A stretch of 64,000 nt of DNA from the NCBI GenBank assembly GCA_035771165.1, contig JAWNZC010000314.1, forward strand, positions 3,631,001 through 3,695,000, read 5' to 3'. The notes under the pieces were generated by a model. It saw only the letters and a program-made list of their open reading frames with translations, had not been told where the DNA came from and did not search any database. This DNA comes from Paragorgia papillata (Eukaryota; Cnidaria; Anthozoa; Scleralcyonacea; Coralliidae). Shown piece after piece: positions 11,934-21,999 of the stretch. Position numbers and translations under genes: made by a program. Position 1 is the first letter of the stretch. Every line of letters starts with the position of its first letter.

Positions 11934-12395
11934 TCACAGTCAATGACTACGGCATATTTATGGTTTCAATACGCGCAAATGCGCAATGAAATAATGTGAA
12001 CTATGTTACTCAGACCGGAAGTATATGCTTGACGGGTACCGCAGGGCTCGGGGCCCTAGCTGGCCAATAGTTGCAGCCATGACTTAGCATCGTTACTCGT
12101 CAGTGAAATATAATTGGCAACCTGCAGGGCCTCCAGCACTGAGCACACAGCAGTTTTAAATTTCACAACTATACACGTTTACGCGCAAACGCGCTTTCGC
12201 ACACGACCGAACGCTTTACTCCAGGGCCGTTTTACACATCATCGGGGCCCATCTTTCTTCAAATTTTTAGGGCCCACCAGCTAGAATTCTAGGGGCAAAT
12301 GGGGCCCACCAGGCTAGAAATCCTTGGGGCCCACCGGGAAATTTCCCGGTCTCCCGGTGGGCCACGCCGCCCCTGAGAGGAGCATTGTAAAATCA

Positions 12396-12480
12396 ACATC
12401 TATAGGTCCGTGATCTGAACTGTGTCGTATGGCGGCTGCCTGAAGCGCCTTTGATATGCCTCGACACGGCCGCGTTGAAA
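12396..12480 (+). repeat. 3' fragment of the 5S-SINE family
   Basis: Shares CTGAACTGTGTCGT, GCGCCTTTGATATGCCTCG and CACGGCC.CGTTGA with the body of the fuller copy at 18165-18510. It lacks the 5S-like head. It sits directly beside the hAT right TSD. Confidence 0.7.
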
Positions 12481-12499
12481 TTTAATATGTAAATTGCTC

Positions 12500-13030
12500 T
12501 TCAAAAAGTTATTAATAATTCATGAGGAAAACACAAAGGAAACTCATGACCGTGACGTGTCTCTATATGTGATAGAGACACGCTCGCTATTAGTTTCGAT
12601 AAACGTTTTGTTCGATTTTGCGGCTCAGACGACATCAATTTTCAAAATTGATTTCTATATGAGCTTATTATATGGGTAGCTTTTGAAGCCATTTAAAACA
12701 TTCGCAGTACGTGTTTTATCAGATCTAAAACACTCGGTTTTAAATCTGAGAAAACATTGCTGCTCATGTTTTAAATAGTACTTAAAATGCCGCGGCTCTA
12801 TGTAATATGTATGTATGCATTCACGGCACATTTCAAAAGTATCTGGTGTAAATTTTCGCGCTACATATAAACTACCAAATTTTGCTATGGCTAGTTCGTT
12901 TTGGGAGAAAATTTGAGTTTTTAGTGACAACGTCTGATGACGTACGCAAATGGACAACTATGCGTAAGAACAATGAATTTTAGCATTATTCAATTATTTA
13001 TCTGCGTCATAAGCCATTGTTACTGAAATT
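12500..13030. repeat. Hairpin repeat of the ATTCATGAGGAAAACAC family
   Basis: Contains AATAATTCATGAGGAAAACA (12514) and inverted GTTTTATCAGAT / ATCTGAGAAAACA modules around 12712-12760. The same modules recur at 16080-16640, 18056-18735, 23040-23560, 36650-37225 and 46040-46740. A dispersed hairpin-rich non-autonomous element; the short ORFs in it are not genes. Confidence 0.6.
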
Positions 13031-13232
13031 CTTCTAATAACGAGCTACCCATGGCAAACTTTCACAGTTAATAGCACGAAGAATGTACACCATGATATTC
13101 CCTTGAAAAGTGAGTGCTCCTACCGTGCTCCTTTGAACACGGACACTTTAATTTATATTGTAAATTGTCTTTATTATAAGATATTTGTTTTGGTATTTGA
13201 ATCTGTTCTTACTGTATAATATTAACCACTAG

Positions 13233-13295
13233 GCTTTGGAGGCAGGAAAAAAGGCTAAAGAACTTGAGAAACAAGTGGCGGTTTTAAATGAATCT
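13233..13295 (+). CDS. Coiled-coil exon A (21 codons, phase 0-0)
   Basis: Acceptor ACCACTAG|GCTTTG and donor GAATCT|GTAAGT bound a 63-bp exon open in phase 0, encoding ALEAGKKAKELEKQVAVLNE plus a final Ser. It is exactly three heptads: a positions A, A, V and d positions A, L, L, rich in Lys and Glu. That is typical of a parallel coiled coil. I do not recognise the protein. The first codon begins the first heptad, so the exon is modular with respect to both reading frame and heptad register. The next exon (15740) has the same properties. No stop or start is present, so flanking exons are required. Confidence 0.65.
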
Positions 13296-13593
13296 GTAAG
13301 TAATACAATGAGAAAATTATTCATTATAATTAAATTAGGTTTGAAGGGCCATTTCTGTAAAGCGGTTTCAATTCGTCAGAATTTATGTCACAAAAATAGA
13401 ATTATATGGAGAACAAATTGCCTTGGGCGTTTGGCCTGGGGGGGACAATTTTTTATAATTTCTTTTTGGGAGGGGGGGCACATTTCCTGTGACGCCGGTG
13501 ATGCAGGCAAAAACGGTTCCTTTATTGTTGTACTTTGTGTAACATTTTACTTGTGAAAGGCAGAACCCTCATACATCTTAGGCAGTAATGTGT

Positions 13594-13700
13594 TAAAGTG
13601 GTTCTCTGATGAAAATATTGTTGGCAATTTTTTTGCATAATCCTAAAGATGTTATGGTAGTTAGTAATCGTTTGTATTAATTCGTTTGTATTTCCTTCGT
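13594..13700. repeat. Truncated copy of the AGTGGTTCTCTGATG MITE
   Basis: Left terminus only: TTAAAGTGGTTCTCTGATGA, then AATATTGTTGGCAA and TAATCCTAAAGATGTTATGG. The matching right half is absent. The upstream segment at 13548-13594 (AGAACCCTC...CTTAGGCAGTAATG) recurs at 54118-54150, so this is a composite of two repeat families. Confidence 0.65.
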
Positions 13701-13871
13701 GAATTATTAATGATTTATTTATTTTATTTGCGTTGCCATACCCAAATTATACATACAGACATATAGCATGAACAACTGGTAGGGCAACCGCAACATCTTA
13801 CGCCAGTTACTGCGGTCCCTAAACTACAACATAAACAACTACAGTATACATATAATAATTACAGATATTAA

Positions 13872-14345
13872 AGTGGTTCTCTGATGAAAATATTGTCGGT
13901 AATGTTTCTGCATAATCCTAAAGATATTATGGTAGTTGGTAATTGTGAAAGTTTCATTTCGAAATTCCCCAAAACTAAGTTGTATTATACGTGCCAAGTT
14001 TGTATTTTGGAGCGCCGCCATTAAATTGGCCATGTTTGAGAAGAATGAGTTGAGGAGAACTTACGACGTCATAGACTCAATAAAAAGAAAAGATCATTGT
14101 TGTTGTTGTTGTCAACAAAAGGATCATTGTTGTTATTGAGTCTATGACGTCATAAGCTTCCCCGACTCATTCTTCTCAAGCTCAGCCACTTTAATGGCGG
14201 CGCTCCAAAATACAAGCTTCACACGCAAAATATCACCTTTTCTTCAACGAATTTTGAAGTGAAACTTTGCACGACTACTAACTACCATAATATCTTTAGG
14301 ATTATGCAAAAACATTGCCAACAATATTTTCATCAGAGAACCACC
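13872..14345. mobile_element. Foldback MITE, TTAA-type, AGTGGTTCTC family
   Basis: Left end TTAA|AGTGGTTCTCTGATG (TTAA 13868-13871) pairs with the right end CATCAGAGAACCACC near 14345. The arms extend over about 230 bp and meet around a GTTGTTGTT/CAACAACAA-rich centre near 14095-14140. The last right-hand bases and the right TTAA are decayed here. The second copy at 22000-22466 keeps the right end ACCACT|TTAA, which supports a TTAA TSD. Non-autonomous. Confidence 0.8.
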
Positions 14346-14479
14346 TTCTATATCAATTTTGTTAAATCACGAGTCTTGATGCACTTCATGCATATTGATT
14401 TCCGTGTTCGTGGATCATTGAAGCGGATATCTAGTGCTAAGCGGTAATAGTTATATAGTCCGTTTTTGACGTTTCTTAA

Positions 14480-14800
14480 AGTGCCTTATCATGATTGGGG
14501 TTTTTACATATTTAGGATATTTGGAACCTTCTGAGAAGATTTGTAATATATCTTCCTTTTCTAAAATTTCATCTTCATTGACTTTTTCTCTGTTAAAGTT
14601 GACGGAAGTGACGTCTACGCAGGAATTTGTCTATATGAAAACCACTTTACAGATTCCTCCTTTGACGTCACTTCCGTCAACTTTAACAGCGAAAAAGTCC
14701 ATGAAGATGAAATTTTAGAAAACGAAGATATATTACAAATCTTCTCAGAAGGTTGCAATTATCCTAAATATGTAAAATGCCCAATCATGATATAGGCACT
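14480..14800. mobile_element. Foldback MITE, TTAA TSD, AGTGCCT termini
   Basis: TTAA at 14476-14479 and 14801-14804 flanks AGTGCCTTATCATGATTGG at the left and CCAATCATGATATAGGCACT at the right. The arms of about 140 bp include TTGACGGAAGTGACGTC and its inverse GACGTCACTTCCGTCAA. The termini (AG...CT) and the TTAA target fit the Kolobok superfamily. piggyBac-like mobilisation is an alternative. ORF 14491-14718 is an artefact of the arms. Confidence 0.82.
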
Positions 14801-14919
14801 TTAAAGTTATATGTTTCGTTGTCAAGTTTCTTGATAACACGTTCCAGATTCTTCGTTCCAGAGTTCGCTGATCGCCTAACTCTATTCGAATTACGATGTG
14901 CTTTTAAAAGGAACAATAG

Positions 14920-15275
14920 GGCTATTTAAACGGGAGAAAATAAGTCGCGAACACACTCCTATAGGCTCGTATAAATGGTCAATTTGTTCGTGACCAAAGT
15001 AAGTCGCGACTAATATAACAACAGGGTTGAAAGCTAGTCCAAAATAAGTCGCGACTTATTATAAATTGGAAATATGGTAAGGTTAGATATACTGCCGAAA
15101 CCGAGAACGAAAAGGAGTCTAACGTTTCGAGCGAAGGGCTTTCGCTCGAAACGTTAGACTCCTACGTTCTCTGTTTCGGCAGTATATCTAACCTATACTA
15201 TATTTCCATTGTTGTTTCAACACTGCCTACGCAGCACGCTACTTTTATTATAAATTGGTCGTTTATACGTCGAGT
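14920..15275. repeat. AAGTCGCGAC-rich inverted repeat with inner hairpin
   Basis: Inner arms GGTTAGATATACTGCCGAAA (15081) and TTTCGGCAGTATATCTAACC (about 15174) fold on a GAAACGTTAGACTCC hairpin. Outer segments with AATAAGTCGCGAC occur three times on the left, and CGAGTGTGTTCGCGACC lies on the right. The right portion (CAACACTGCCTACGCAGCACGC) recurs inside the transposase pseudogene at 43780-43860. Confidence 0.7.
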
Positions 15276-15310
15276 GTGTTCGCGACCTAAATAGGACACG
15301 TCTTAATTAA

Positions 15311-15609
15311 AGTTGCTGTTACAAGATGCGATTTTTCTTGCAACTTGCAACAAATATACTCGTGCAAAAAAAAACTCGCAAGTTGCAGGAAGGGTGTTAC
15401 ACGCTCAGCAACTTGCGATTTTTGTTGTAAGTTGCAGCAAAAAGTAGAACCCATCCAACTTTTCTTGCAACTTGGAACACGGCAAAAATAACAAAATCGC
15501 AATCGTTGCTACGGGGTGTTACACAGTGCGTTTTTTTTTTGCAACCTGCAATATTCAGGCTATTTGTTAGTGCAAGTTGCAAGGAAAATCGCATCGTGTA
15601 ACAGTAGCT
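15311..15609. mobile_element. Foldback MITE, TTAA TSD, AGYTRCTGTTACA termini
   Basis: TTAA at 15307-15310 and 15610-15613. Left end AGTTGCTGTTACAAGATGCG, right end CGCATCGTGTAACAGTAGCT. The inside carries many copies of TTGCAACTTGCAA-like words in both orientations (subterminal repeats). Related copies: about 34664-34725 (interrupted by an hAT-like insertion) and, more diverged, 25083-25366. It lies 130 bp upstream of exon B. Confidence 0.82.
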
Positions 15610-15739
15610 TTAACCTTGGATGAAAGCTCAGCGAAATACAAGTCTTCTTTACATGCTTGCATTGTAAATTTGTTTTAATATGATCTATTATTCTCATGAT
15701 CTATTATTAATAATATTATTATTATATTTTCTATAACAG

Positions 15740-15886
15740 TTGAAGAGTTGCGAAGATGATTTGCGCCGTGAAAATGAAGAGAAGGCTAAAATCCAGGAAA
15801 TGCTCGACAAAGCACAGCAGGAAGTTGAACGAACAAAAAGAGAAAATCAATCTCACATTGCAACGATTCAACGTCTTGAAGATGAG
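15740..15886 (+). CDS. Coiled-coil exon B (49 codons, phase 0-0)
   Basis: Acceptor TTTCTATAACAG|TTGAAG and donor GATGAG|GTGAGC bound a 147-bp phase 0 exon. It encodes exactly seven heptads beginning LKSCEDDLRRENEEKAKIQE and ending IQRLEDE. Taking the first residue as position a gives L, L, K, L, V, N, I, with I and L at some d positions. The Glu/Lys/Arg/Gln content is very high. This is the clearest coiled-coil exon in the window. The overall style is of golgin, EEA1 or centrosomal-type rods, but no specific family is identifiable. It is very likely a real host exon, since it has no link to any repeat. Confidence 0.8.
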
Positions 15887-16036
15887 GTGAGCATTATGAC
15901 ATCAAATTGAGTCGTGACTTATTTTCTCGCGTATAAATGGCCCTATTATGCATGTCAAGGTATTCGCGTCTGTAAAGGAATTAAGTTGATTTAGCGTTAA
16001 TAGTCGATGGTTATAACTGATGTCGCAAAAGAAGAA

Positions 16037-16039
<3 letters not shown>

Positions 16040-16079
<40 letters not shown>
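16040..16079. repeat. (AT)n microsatellite
   Basis: Pure AT dinucleotide run of about 40 bp at the edge of the hairpin repeat that follows. Confidence 0.92.
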
Positions 16080-16081
<2 letters not shown>

Positions 16082-16660
16082 CTAAAACTCATTAATAATT
16101 CATGAGGAAAACACAAAGAAAATCCATGTTTAATGAGTGTCTGTATACGTGATACAGATTCCTCTTGATTTACATAAGTTTTAGCTTTGATTTTCTCGAT
16201 TTAGACAACGTTTTTTTAGAAAAATTACTACGCCAATGAACTAACCAAATCGGATCGTTTTAGAAGTCATTTACAGAATTCGTGTCCGTTCTGTATCGGG
16301 ATACAGGCACTCGGCTTCGCCTCGTGTCTGTATACCCCGATACAGAACGGCCACTCATTCTGTAAATAGTACATATCAAACTCATTAATAATTCATGAGT
16401 AAAACACCAAAGGAAATCAGTACCGTGTCGGTGGTTTGGATATCGGAGGAAGAAATTACATAAATTAAGCAAACTTTTAGTTTGATTTTCTCTTTAAATA
16501 CTGATTTATTTGAGATGCTAATCCAAACACTTCGAAGTTTGTTCAAAAACCTCGGCTTCGCCTTGGTTTTCAACAAACGTCTCAGTGTTTGGATATCCTG
16601 ATGAAACACTCCTCCTCGTTTATGATATATTACATATATATATATATATATACATACAAT
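16080..16660. repeat. Hairpin repeats of the ATTCATGAGGAAAACAC family, two modules
   Basis: Two successive modules begin AACTCATTAATAATTCATGA (16086 and 16379). Each contains an inner hairpin: GTATCGGGATACAGGCACTCG / CTGTATACCCCGATACAG near 16290-16345, and CCAAACACTTCG / CAGTGTTTGGATATC near 16525-16600. They are followed by a short (TA)n at 16634-16652. The ORFs at 16260-16822 (minus) are by-products. Confidence 0.65.
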
Positions 16661-17238
16661 ATTATTATCAATTCTTATCCAATGAAATAATTCATATTGA
16701 AAATTCAAAAGAAACGAATGTTTAAACGAATGACTATACAAATGTTGTAAACGTCCAAATGTTTTCCTATTTTTAAAGTATATTTTCCGTTTAGCTAGAA
16801 TCTTGAGCTTTCTATACCCCAAATAGCATTTTTCAATTGATTTTGTTTAACATATTGCTCAAGGTTGTACGTTAAATAGTTGAATAAAAAAACCCATTTG
16901 AAATTCTATAATACTTGTGAGAAGTAAATGTTATTACGAACAATGTTATGAACATTTTGAACATTTTAAATAGTTTCACATAACATGGAAACTTGAACTA
17001 TCCATTAAAATGAAAGCTTATTAAATCTCTAACAACATACCTGCACGATTTCAACAATGAGTAATTCAGAAATGATTATCATCTTGTCGCATATACTGAC
17101 AATAACATGACTTTCATTTTGTTTATAAAATTATCCAGGGGTCTGGAACGGCAGATTCCGGACCGCTCTGCAGGAACCAATTAAATTGCTGGATTTCACG
17201 TTTCGGACCACTCACGAAAATAATACTTGTTGTTATAG

Positions 17239-17343
17239 AGAGCAGAAGGCGACCGGATAAGACATGGAATGTTCCGTCAAATTCAACGCTATCTTCCAAT
17301 AGATAGGGCGGCGGCGGAGCAAAGAGCCGCGCTCGAGTTGGCT
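17239..17343 (+). CDS. Exon C (35 codons, phase 0-0), partly helical
   Basis: Acceptor GTTGTTATAG|AGAGCAG and donor TTGGCT|GTAAGT bound a 105-bp phase 0 exon. The first half (RAEGDRIRHGMFRQIQRYLP) is less heptad-like and has a Pro. The second half (IDRAAAEQRAALELA) is Ala/Glu-rich and helical. The length is again a multiple of seven codons. The upstream pyrimidine tract is modest, and in-frame AGs at 17302 and 17306 could serve as acceptors only with a phase change. The phase 0 choice is favoured because all neighbouring exons are 0-0. Function unknown. Confidence 0.55.
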
Positions 17344-17623
17344 GTAAGTATTATGTTAACATTTAATATAGACACTATCCGAATTTTCTTCAGTAAGCAC
17401 GAACAACGGCTTGAAATCGAGGCTGGGTATGAAAGATAACAGTAAATGCATTACGATCTCATTGCCAACCTCAACTTGGAGCCATTGTTTCGTGGGCATT
17501 TAAGCGAATTCGGGAAGGATCTATTGCATTTTATTTTTACATCTTTTTTAATTGGAAGATAAGTCTTTTGACTTATCAGGTATATTGGCTGTATACAGTA
17601 TTAAACCCTCTTTAAATAAAGAT

Positions 17624-17735
17624 TATTGTATTGCATTGCATTGCATTGTATTGTATTGTATTGTATTGTATTGTATTGTATTGTATTGTATTGTATTGTA
17701 TTGTATGGTATTGTATTGTACTGTATATTGTGCTG
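17624..17735. repeat. (TTGTA)n pentanucleotide array
   Basis: About 20 near-perfect pentamers with decayed edges (TTGCA on the left, TTGTG on the right). It creates long spurious ORFs in more than one frame because 5 is not a multiple of 3. Confidence 0.92.
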
Positions 17736-17860
17736 TGTGTTGTGTTGTGTTGTAATGAATTTAAGACTCAGCTGGTCTATGGAACGTTTTTAGCTGTGGA
17801 TAGCAGCATCATGTTCTTCTTAATCTTTCTGCATGTTATTGCATTCTTTCATATACCACT

Positions 17861-17964
<104 letters not shown>

Positions 17965-18164
17965 GATTTAATGAAGCATCTTATAACTATGCTTAATAGT
18001 ACCTATACTAATGTTTATAAGTTCAAAACTAATGCTCATAACTGTAAAATTACTTCAAAAACTCATTAATAATTCATGAGGAAAACACAAAGAGAATCAG
18101 TACCATGTCCGTGGTTTTATACCTGATAAAACTTCTTGACGTCAGAAAGAAGGAGCACGGGTGG

Positions 18165-18510
18165 CGTGTGCTGTTAGCGCGCTGCCTCTCACCAAAAAGT
18201 TAAGCCCGATTAGACGGGGTTAGTACTTGGATGGGTGACCGCTTGGGAATGACCCCGTTGTTGGGCTTGGACTCAAGTGAGTAGAGTTGTAGTTGATCTC
18301 TCCTGTGCTTCGAGGGTTTTTCGCCGGGTTCTCCGGTTTTCCTCTCTCCATAAAATCAACACCTAACATCTTAGCTGTGATCCGTGGTCTGAACTGTGTC
18401 GTTGGCGACTTGCTTGTAGCGCCTTTGATATGCCTCGGCACGGCCACGTTGATCTGCGTCCTTCGCAATTCAGCGACTGGCTACAAGTAAGGATGATTAG
18501 CCCCCAGTCC
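18165..18510 (+). mobile_element. 5S rRNA-derived SINE
   Basis: The head contains GTTAGTACTTGGATGGGTGA followed by CCGCTTGGGAA, the hallmark internal-control region of eukaryotic 5S rRNA, preceded by a diverged TTAAGCCCGATTAGACG. The 5S part is followed by an unrelated body (GGTTTTTCGCCGGGTTCTCC, then CTGAACTGTGTCGTTGG, GCGCCTTTGATATGCCTCGG) and a poorly defined 3' end near CCTTTAATACTAATG. A 5S head with a non-5S body defines the SINE3 class. The GGGTTCTCCGG stretch may belong to a conserved SINE central domain (Nin/DC-type), which I cannot verify. Body-only fragment at 12396-12480. Confidence 0.8.
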
Positions 18511-18520
18511 TTTATCCTTT

Positions 18521-18600
18521 AATACTAATGAACATACAATTTTATATAAAGAATACTAATGAACATACAATTTTATATAAAGAATACTAATGAACATAAC
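18521..18600. repeat. Short tandem repeat, 31-bp unit, about 2.5 copies
   Basis: AATACTAATGAACATACAAT followed by TTTATATAAAG is repeated twice and partly a third time, directly at the SINE tail. It may be slippage on the SINE 3' end. Confidence 0.8.
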
Positions 18601-18910
18601 ATCCAATAACGAATCGTTTTTGAAGCCATTCAAAACACTCGCATCACGTGTTTTATCAGATGTAAAACACTCGGGCTGCACCCTCGTGGTTTTAAATCTG
18701 ATAAAACACTCCTGCTCGTGTTTTTAATACTACTTAAATATATACACATAACCTCTTTAAATATTCTCCACCTCTTTAAATATTCTTTTATGTGCATCTA
18801 AATGAGCTTCTCTGGCCTCGTTATCAAGTAAAGATTCCGTTTTGAATTGCAGACACAAACGAGGCCAGAAAGGCTTATTAAGATGCACATAAAAGAATAT
18901 TTACTCTAGC
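18600..18910. repeat. Hairpin repeat plus inverted AAATATTCTTTTATGTGCATC arms
   Basis: GTTTTATCAGATGTAAAACAC-type hairpins of the ATTCATGAGG family continue to about 18735. They are followed by inverted arms TTCTTTTATGTGCATCT (18783) and AGATGCACATAAAAGAA (about 18880), enclosing GGCCTCGT / ACGAGGCC. Confidence 0.6.
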
Positions 18911-19369
18911 CGCTATTAAGAAAGTGGTGTATTTAACGTCATTAAACACAGTATGGTCGCCCAATCATCCGAGCCAGAGGCTCATGATTAAAGTGCACGA
19001 CATAAGCTAAGACCTAAGTGTTGATAGTAAAGTAAATTGAATATTTACTGTAAATTAGCCACTATTATGAAAGTGGTTTATTACCGTTATTGAAAAACTT
19101 GAAAACAGCAATACGGATCAACACTAAACCTTTTCGACAGGCTGAAAAGTCTTTTGACCTTCAGAATATACGAGTATTGGGGATTATCGAAATACTTGCG
19201 TTTGACTTAAAAATGTGAAAAAGTAGTTGTAGCAGAGGCCAGAGCGCACTGTCGCACTTAGTGGCGAAGGGAACAGGAATTAAACTTCATTATGAAGACT
19301 GTTGTCATAGATATTGAAGAAACTAGTCTGTTTCGAAATATCAAATAGCCTAAGTACTGTCAATACTCA

Positions 19370-19510
19370 TTCGACCTTTATCGGTCTAGTAAACCGAAGG
19401 TCGCGGGTTCGAATCCCAGCCGGGCCAAGTAGAGTTTTCTCTACTTGTCCAGTATGTGTCGTCACTCGGAGTAACACCTTAATATTATTCTCCACCCGAG
19501 TTCACTGTCC
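19370..19510 (+). repeat. tRNA-derived SINE fragment
   Basis: Contains an intact B box inside TCGCGGGTTCGAATCCCAGC (about 19401), followed by CAAGTAGAGTTTTCTCTACTTGTCC and GTCACTC.GAGTAACAC. The same tail follows a B box at 39545-39630. No A box and no tRNA acceptor pairing, so it is not a functional tRNA gene. Confidence 0.65.
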
Positions 19511-20620
19511 CACAATAATCATTCGATACAGTAGTCTTGGCTGATTGACGACTGAACATACCGTTCATGTATGTCACGAATATATTGTTGCAAATCTTGT
19601 TTTATTTTTGTTTAGATGTTTGATCACTACTTTGTCCAAAGTTCTCTGTGAGGTACTACAGTCTGGAAACTTGTGATTATGCCGCTCAAGAATTACCAAA
19701 AATGCTAAGTAATTTGTTTTTGTTTCTTTTTAGTAGTAATGCACTGCTGTATACACGTAAATATTTCACCGCTTGTCAACAAGATGATTTGCAACAAGAA
19801 ATGTAATTGTAAAAAAGTATACAGATTACAGTCTTAAAAAGGAAAAAGATATAATTACAGTGAAATTTAAAAAAGAGAAGATAACTATAGAGGAAATTAT
19901 AACGTGCTGGCCTCCCATTAGTTAACATATATATTTCTGCTGCAAGCTTGTTGTCAATTTTGTCGCACAATATCACAGCAAGTTGTTGGAATTACAATTT
20001 GTGACAGCAAGGCTCGAAATTGTATTACTTCTTTTTCTCAGAGGCAAATGTACTCAATATAGTTTGTTTAAAAAAACACAGTACTTGCAGTATTCCCATA
20101 ACAACAGGCAAAATAACAAAGGTTTATCGATTTTCTGTGCAAATGAAAATTAATTATATAAACTGTATTTCATAGAGCCCCAGAGTTAACGGGGCATGGA
20201 TTATGATAAAATTTTGCTCTGCTTCATTCGGGTTTCACATGCGATACTGCAAGTTGTAGCATTTTTGAAGTCAAAAGTTGTGATGTTTAAAAAGTAAATA
20301 ATTCAAGGGGCATGCATAATTGCTCTTATAGCGAAAACTTGTTTGAAGCAAGTACTATTAAATTTCCATATTTCTGATCGCTAATTTCGAACCAGTCAGT
20401 AGCTACGAGCTTTGTTGAACACAATAACTTGTTACAAACTTAGGAACAATTTGTTGCAAAGTTGTCTCCAACAAACTGGACGAGTGGTGCAGACATATTT
20501 TGATGGCAGCTAGTTGGCAAGTTGGCATGTTTTTTTTTTTTTGTGTTATTACTGTGTAGTAGTCGTTTGTTGTAATATGGTAGTTATGTATTGAATAATA
20601 GTAATGTTAGGTATAAATAT
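19510..20620. other. Non-coding stretch (intron or intergenic)
   Basis: No exon with coding character, no array and no clear inverted repeat. A T-run lies near 20530. Confidence 0.5.
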
Positions 20621-20625
20621 ATGGA

Positions 20626-20765
20626 TGTGCGGAAATATGAAATTTATTTCGAGTATTGACTAGGATATCTCACGAGTGAGCAAAGCGGACGAGTGAGATA
20701 TCTTGGTCAACACGAGAAATAAATTTCATATTTCCAAGCATTCATGTATTGTTCTGTTTATTATA
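20626..20765. repeat. Hairpin element, GGAAATATGAAATTTATTTC arms, copy 1
   Basis: Arms GGAAATATGAAATTTATTTC (20631) and GAAATAAATTTCATATTTCC (20717) fold over a GATATCTCACGAGTGAG / CGAGTGAGATATC inner hairpin. A second copy is in the opposite orientation at 37375-37512, with the same outer words (TGTATTRTTCT and TATATA). Confidence 0.75.
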
Positions 20766-20925
20766 TAAAAAGTAGTCCTGTTTTCCCACAAAAATAGTGA
20801 TGTGATTTATGGTAGTTAATAGTTAATGGTAATGTAATGGTAATTAAGGGTTAACGGTAATTATGCTAATTAATGGTGTTTATTCTAAATGGTAATTATG
20901 CTAATTAACTTTTAATATTTTAGCC

Positions 20926-21493
20926 TTTAGTATTTTACTATGGCTAACGCCGGAGTATTTTACTCTAGCCAACGCCGCAGTATTTTACTCTAGCTAACGC
21001 CGGAGTATTTTACTCTAGCTAACGCCGGAGTATTTTACTCTAGCTAACGCCGGAGTATTTTACTCTAGCTAACGCCGGAGTATTTTACTCTAGCTAACGC
21101 CGCAGTATTTTACTCTAGCTAACGCCGCAGTATTTTACTCTAGCTAACGCCAGAGTATTTTACTCTAGCTAACGCCGCAGTATTTTACTCTAGCTAACGC
21201 CGCAGTATTTTACTCTAGCTAACGCCGGAGTATTTTACTCTAGCTAACGCCGCAGTATTTTACTCTAGCTAACGCCGGAGTATTTTACTCTAGCTAACGC
21301 CGGAGTATTTTACTCTAGCTAACGCCGGAGTAATTTACTCTAGCTAACGCCGGAGTATTTTACTCTAGCTAACGCCGGAGTATTTTACTCTAACGCCGGA
21401 GTATTTTACTCTAGCTAACGCCGGAGTATTTTACTCTAGCTAACGCTGGAGTATTTTACTCTAGCTAACGCCGCAGTATTTTACTCTAGCTAA
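20926..21493. repeat. 25-bp minisatellite, about 22-23 units
   Basis: Unit AGTATTTTACTCTAGCTAAC + GCCGG is repeated head-to-tail with high identity. Variants: GCCGGAG versus GCCGCAG at one site, one TAATTTAC unit, and one unit shortened by the loss of 4 bp (near 21390). The flanks (AAGCCGGACGATGTCAATGG on the right) continue the interspersed repeat ...CGAGTAAAATCGTCTGGCG... read in reverse, so the array expanded from within a copy of that repeat. Each unit carries a small AGTA.TTT.TACT dyad. There are no unique spacers. Confidence 0.95.
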
Positions 21494-21999
21494 GCCGGAC
21501 GATGTCAATGGGGTTAATGGTAATTAAATGGTAATGATTAATAGTAATAATAGGTAGCAGTTCTTGACAGGTTGTTCATAAGTAAGTAATATACGAAAGC
21601 CGAGGTATATATCGTTATCTAAAAAATGGTTGTGCCAATATTTTTATATTGCACATTGGCCAGATTCCAGCTAGAAGACCTTGATCGATTTTGCATTTTT
21701 GGAACCGGTCAAGACCAGTTTAATTGAATTGGTCTTAAAATTTATATACTCCAACATTCGAATTTTTGTTTTTTAATCATTTTTTAACATTTTTTAAAAT
21801 TTGCAAAAAATTTGTATTTTTTTGGATCGTAGTTGTTTGTAAAACAGTTTTTCTAACAGTTTTTCAAAAGGTTTTTCTAACGTTTTCAATCTAGCTATAC
21901 CAGTAATAGAAGTATACAATTGGTCAAAAACTAATCAGCTTTAATCCGTCTCATTTTGATACGTGTTCGTCAACAGTATAGCAATTGAGCTTAATCACA

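Larger units (their letters stand above)
10572..12375. mobile_element. hAT transposon, internally deleted, 8-bp TSD
   Basis: The 8-bp target duplication AGAGGAGC is exact on both sides (10564-10571 and 12376-12383). The termini are inverted: CAGGGGCGGCGTGGC at 10572 and GCCACGCCGCCCCTG ending at 12375. An 8-bp TSD with CAGGG-type ends is diagnostic of the hAT superfamily. The 1.8-kb body keeps a first coding exon (11756-11933, minus), a G-rich tract near 10630 and a perfect long palindrome (11437-11597), but none of the catalytic region of a hAT transposase. It is therefore non-autonomous. The intact TSD suggests a fairly young insertion. Confidence 0.88.

Noticed and set aside
18181..18270. 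A functional 5S rRNA gene
   Set aside because: Only the central and 3' internal-control part is 5S-like; the 5' part is diverged, and the sequence runs into a SINE body instead of a T-run terminator.
20926..21493. 25-bp repeats at regular spacing, CRISPR-like at first sight
   Set aside because: The units are contiguous with no unique spacers and the genome is eukaryotic; it is a minisatellite.
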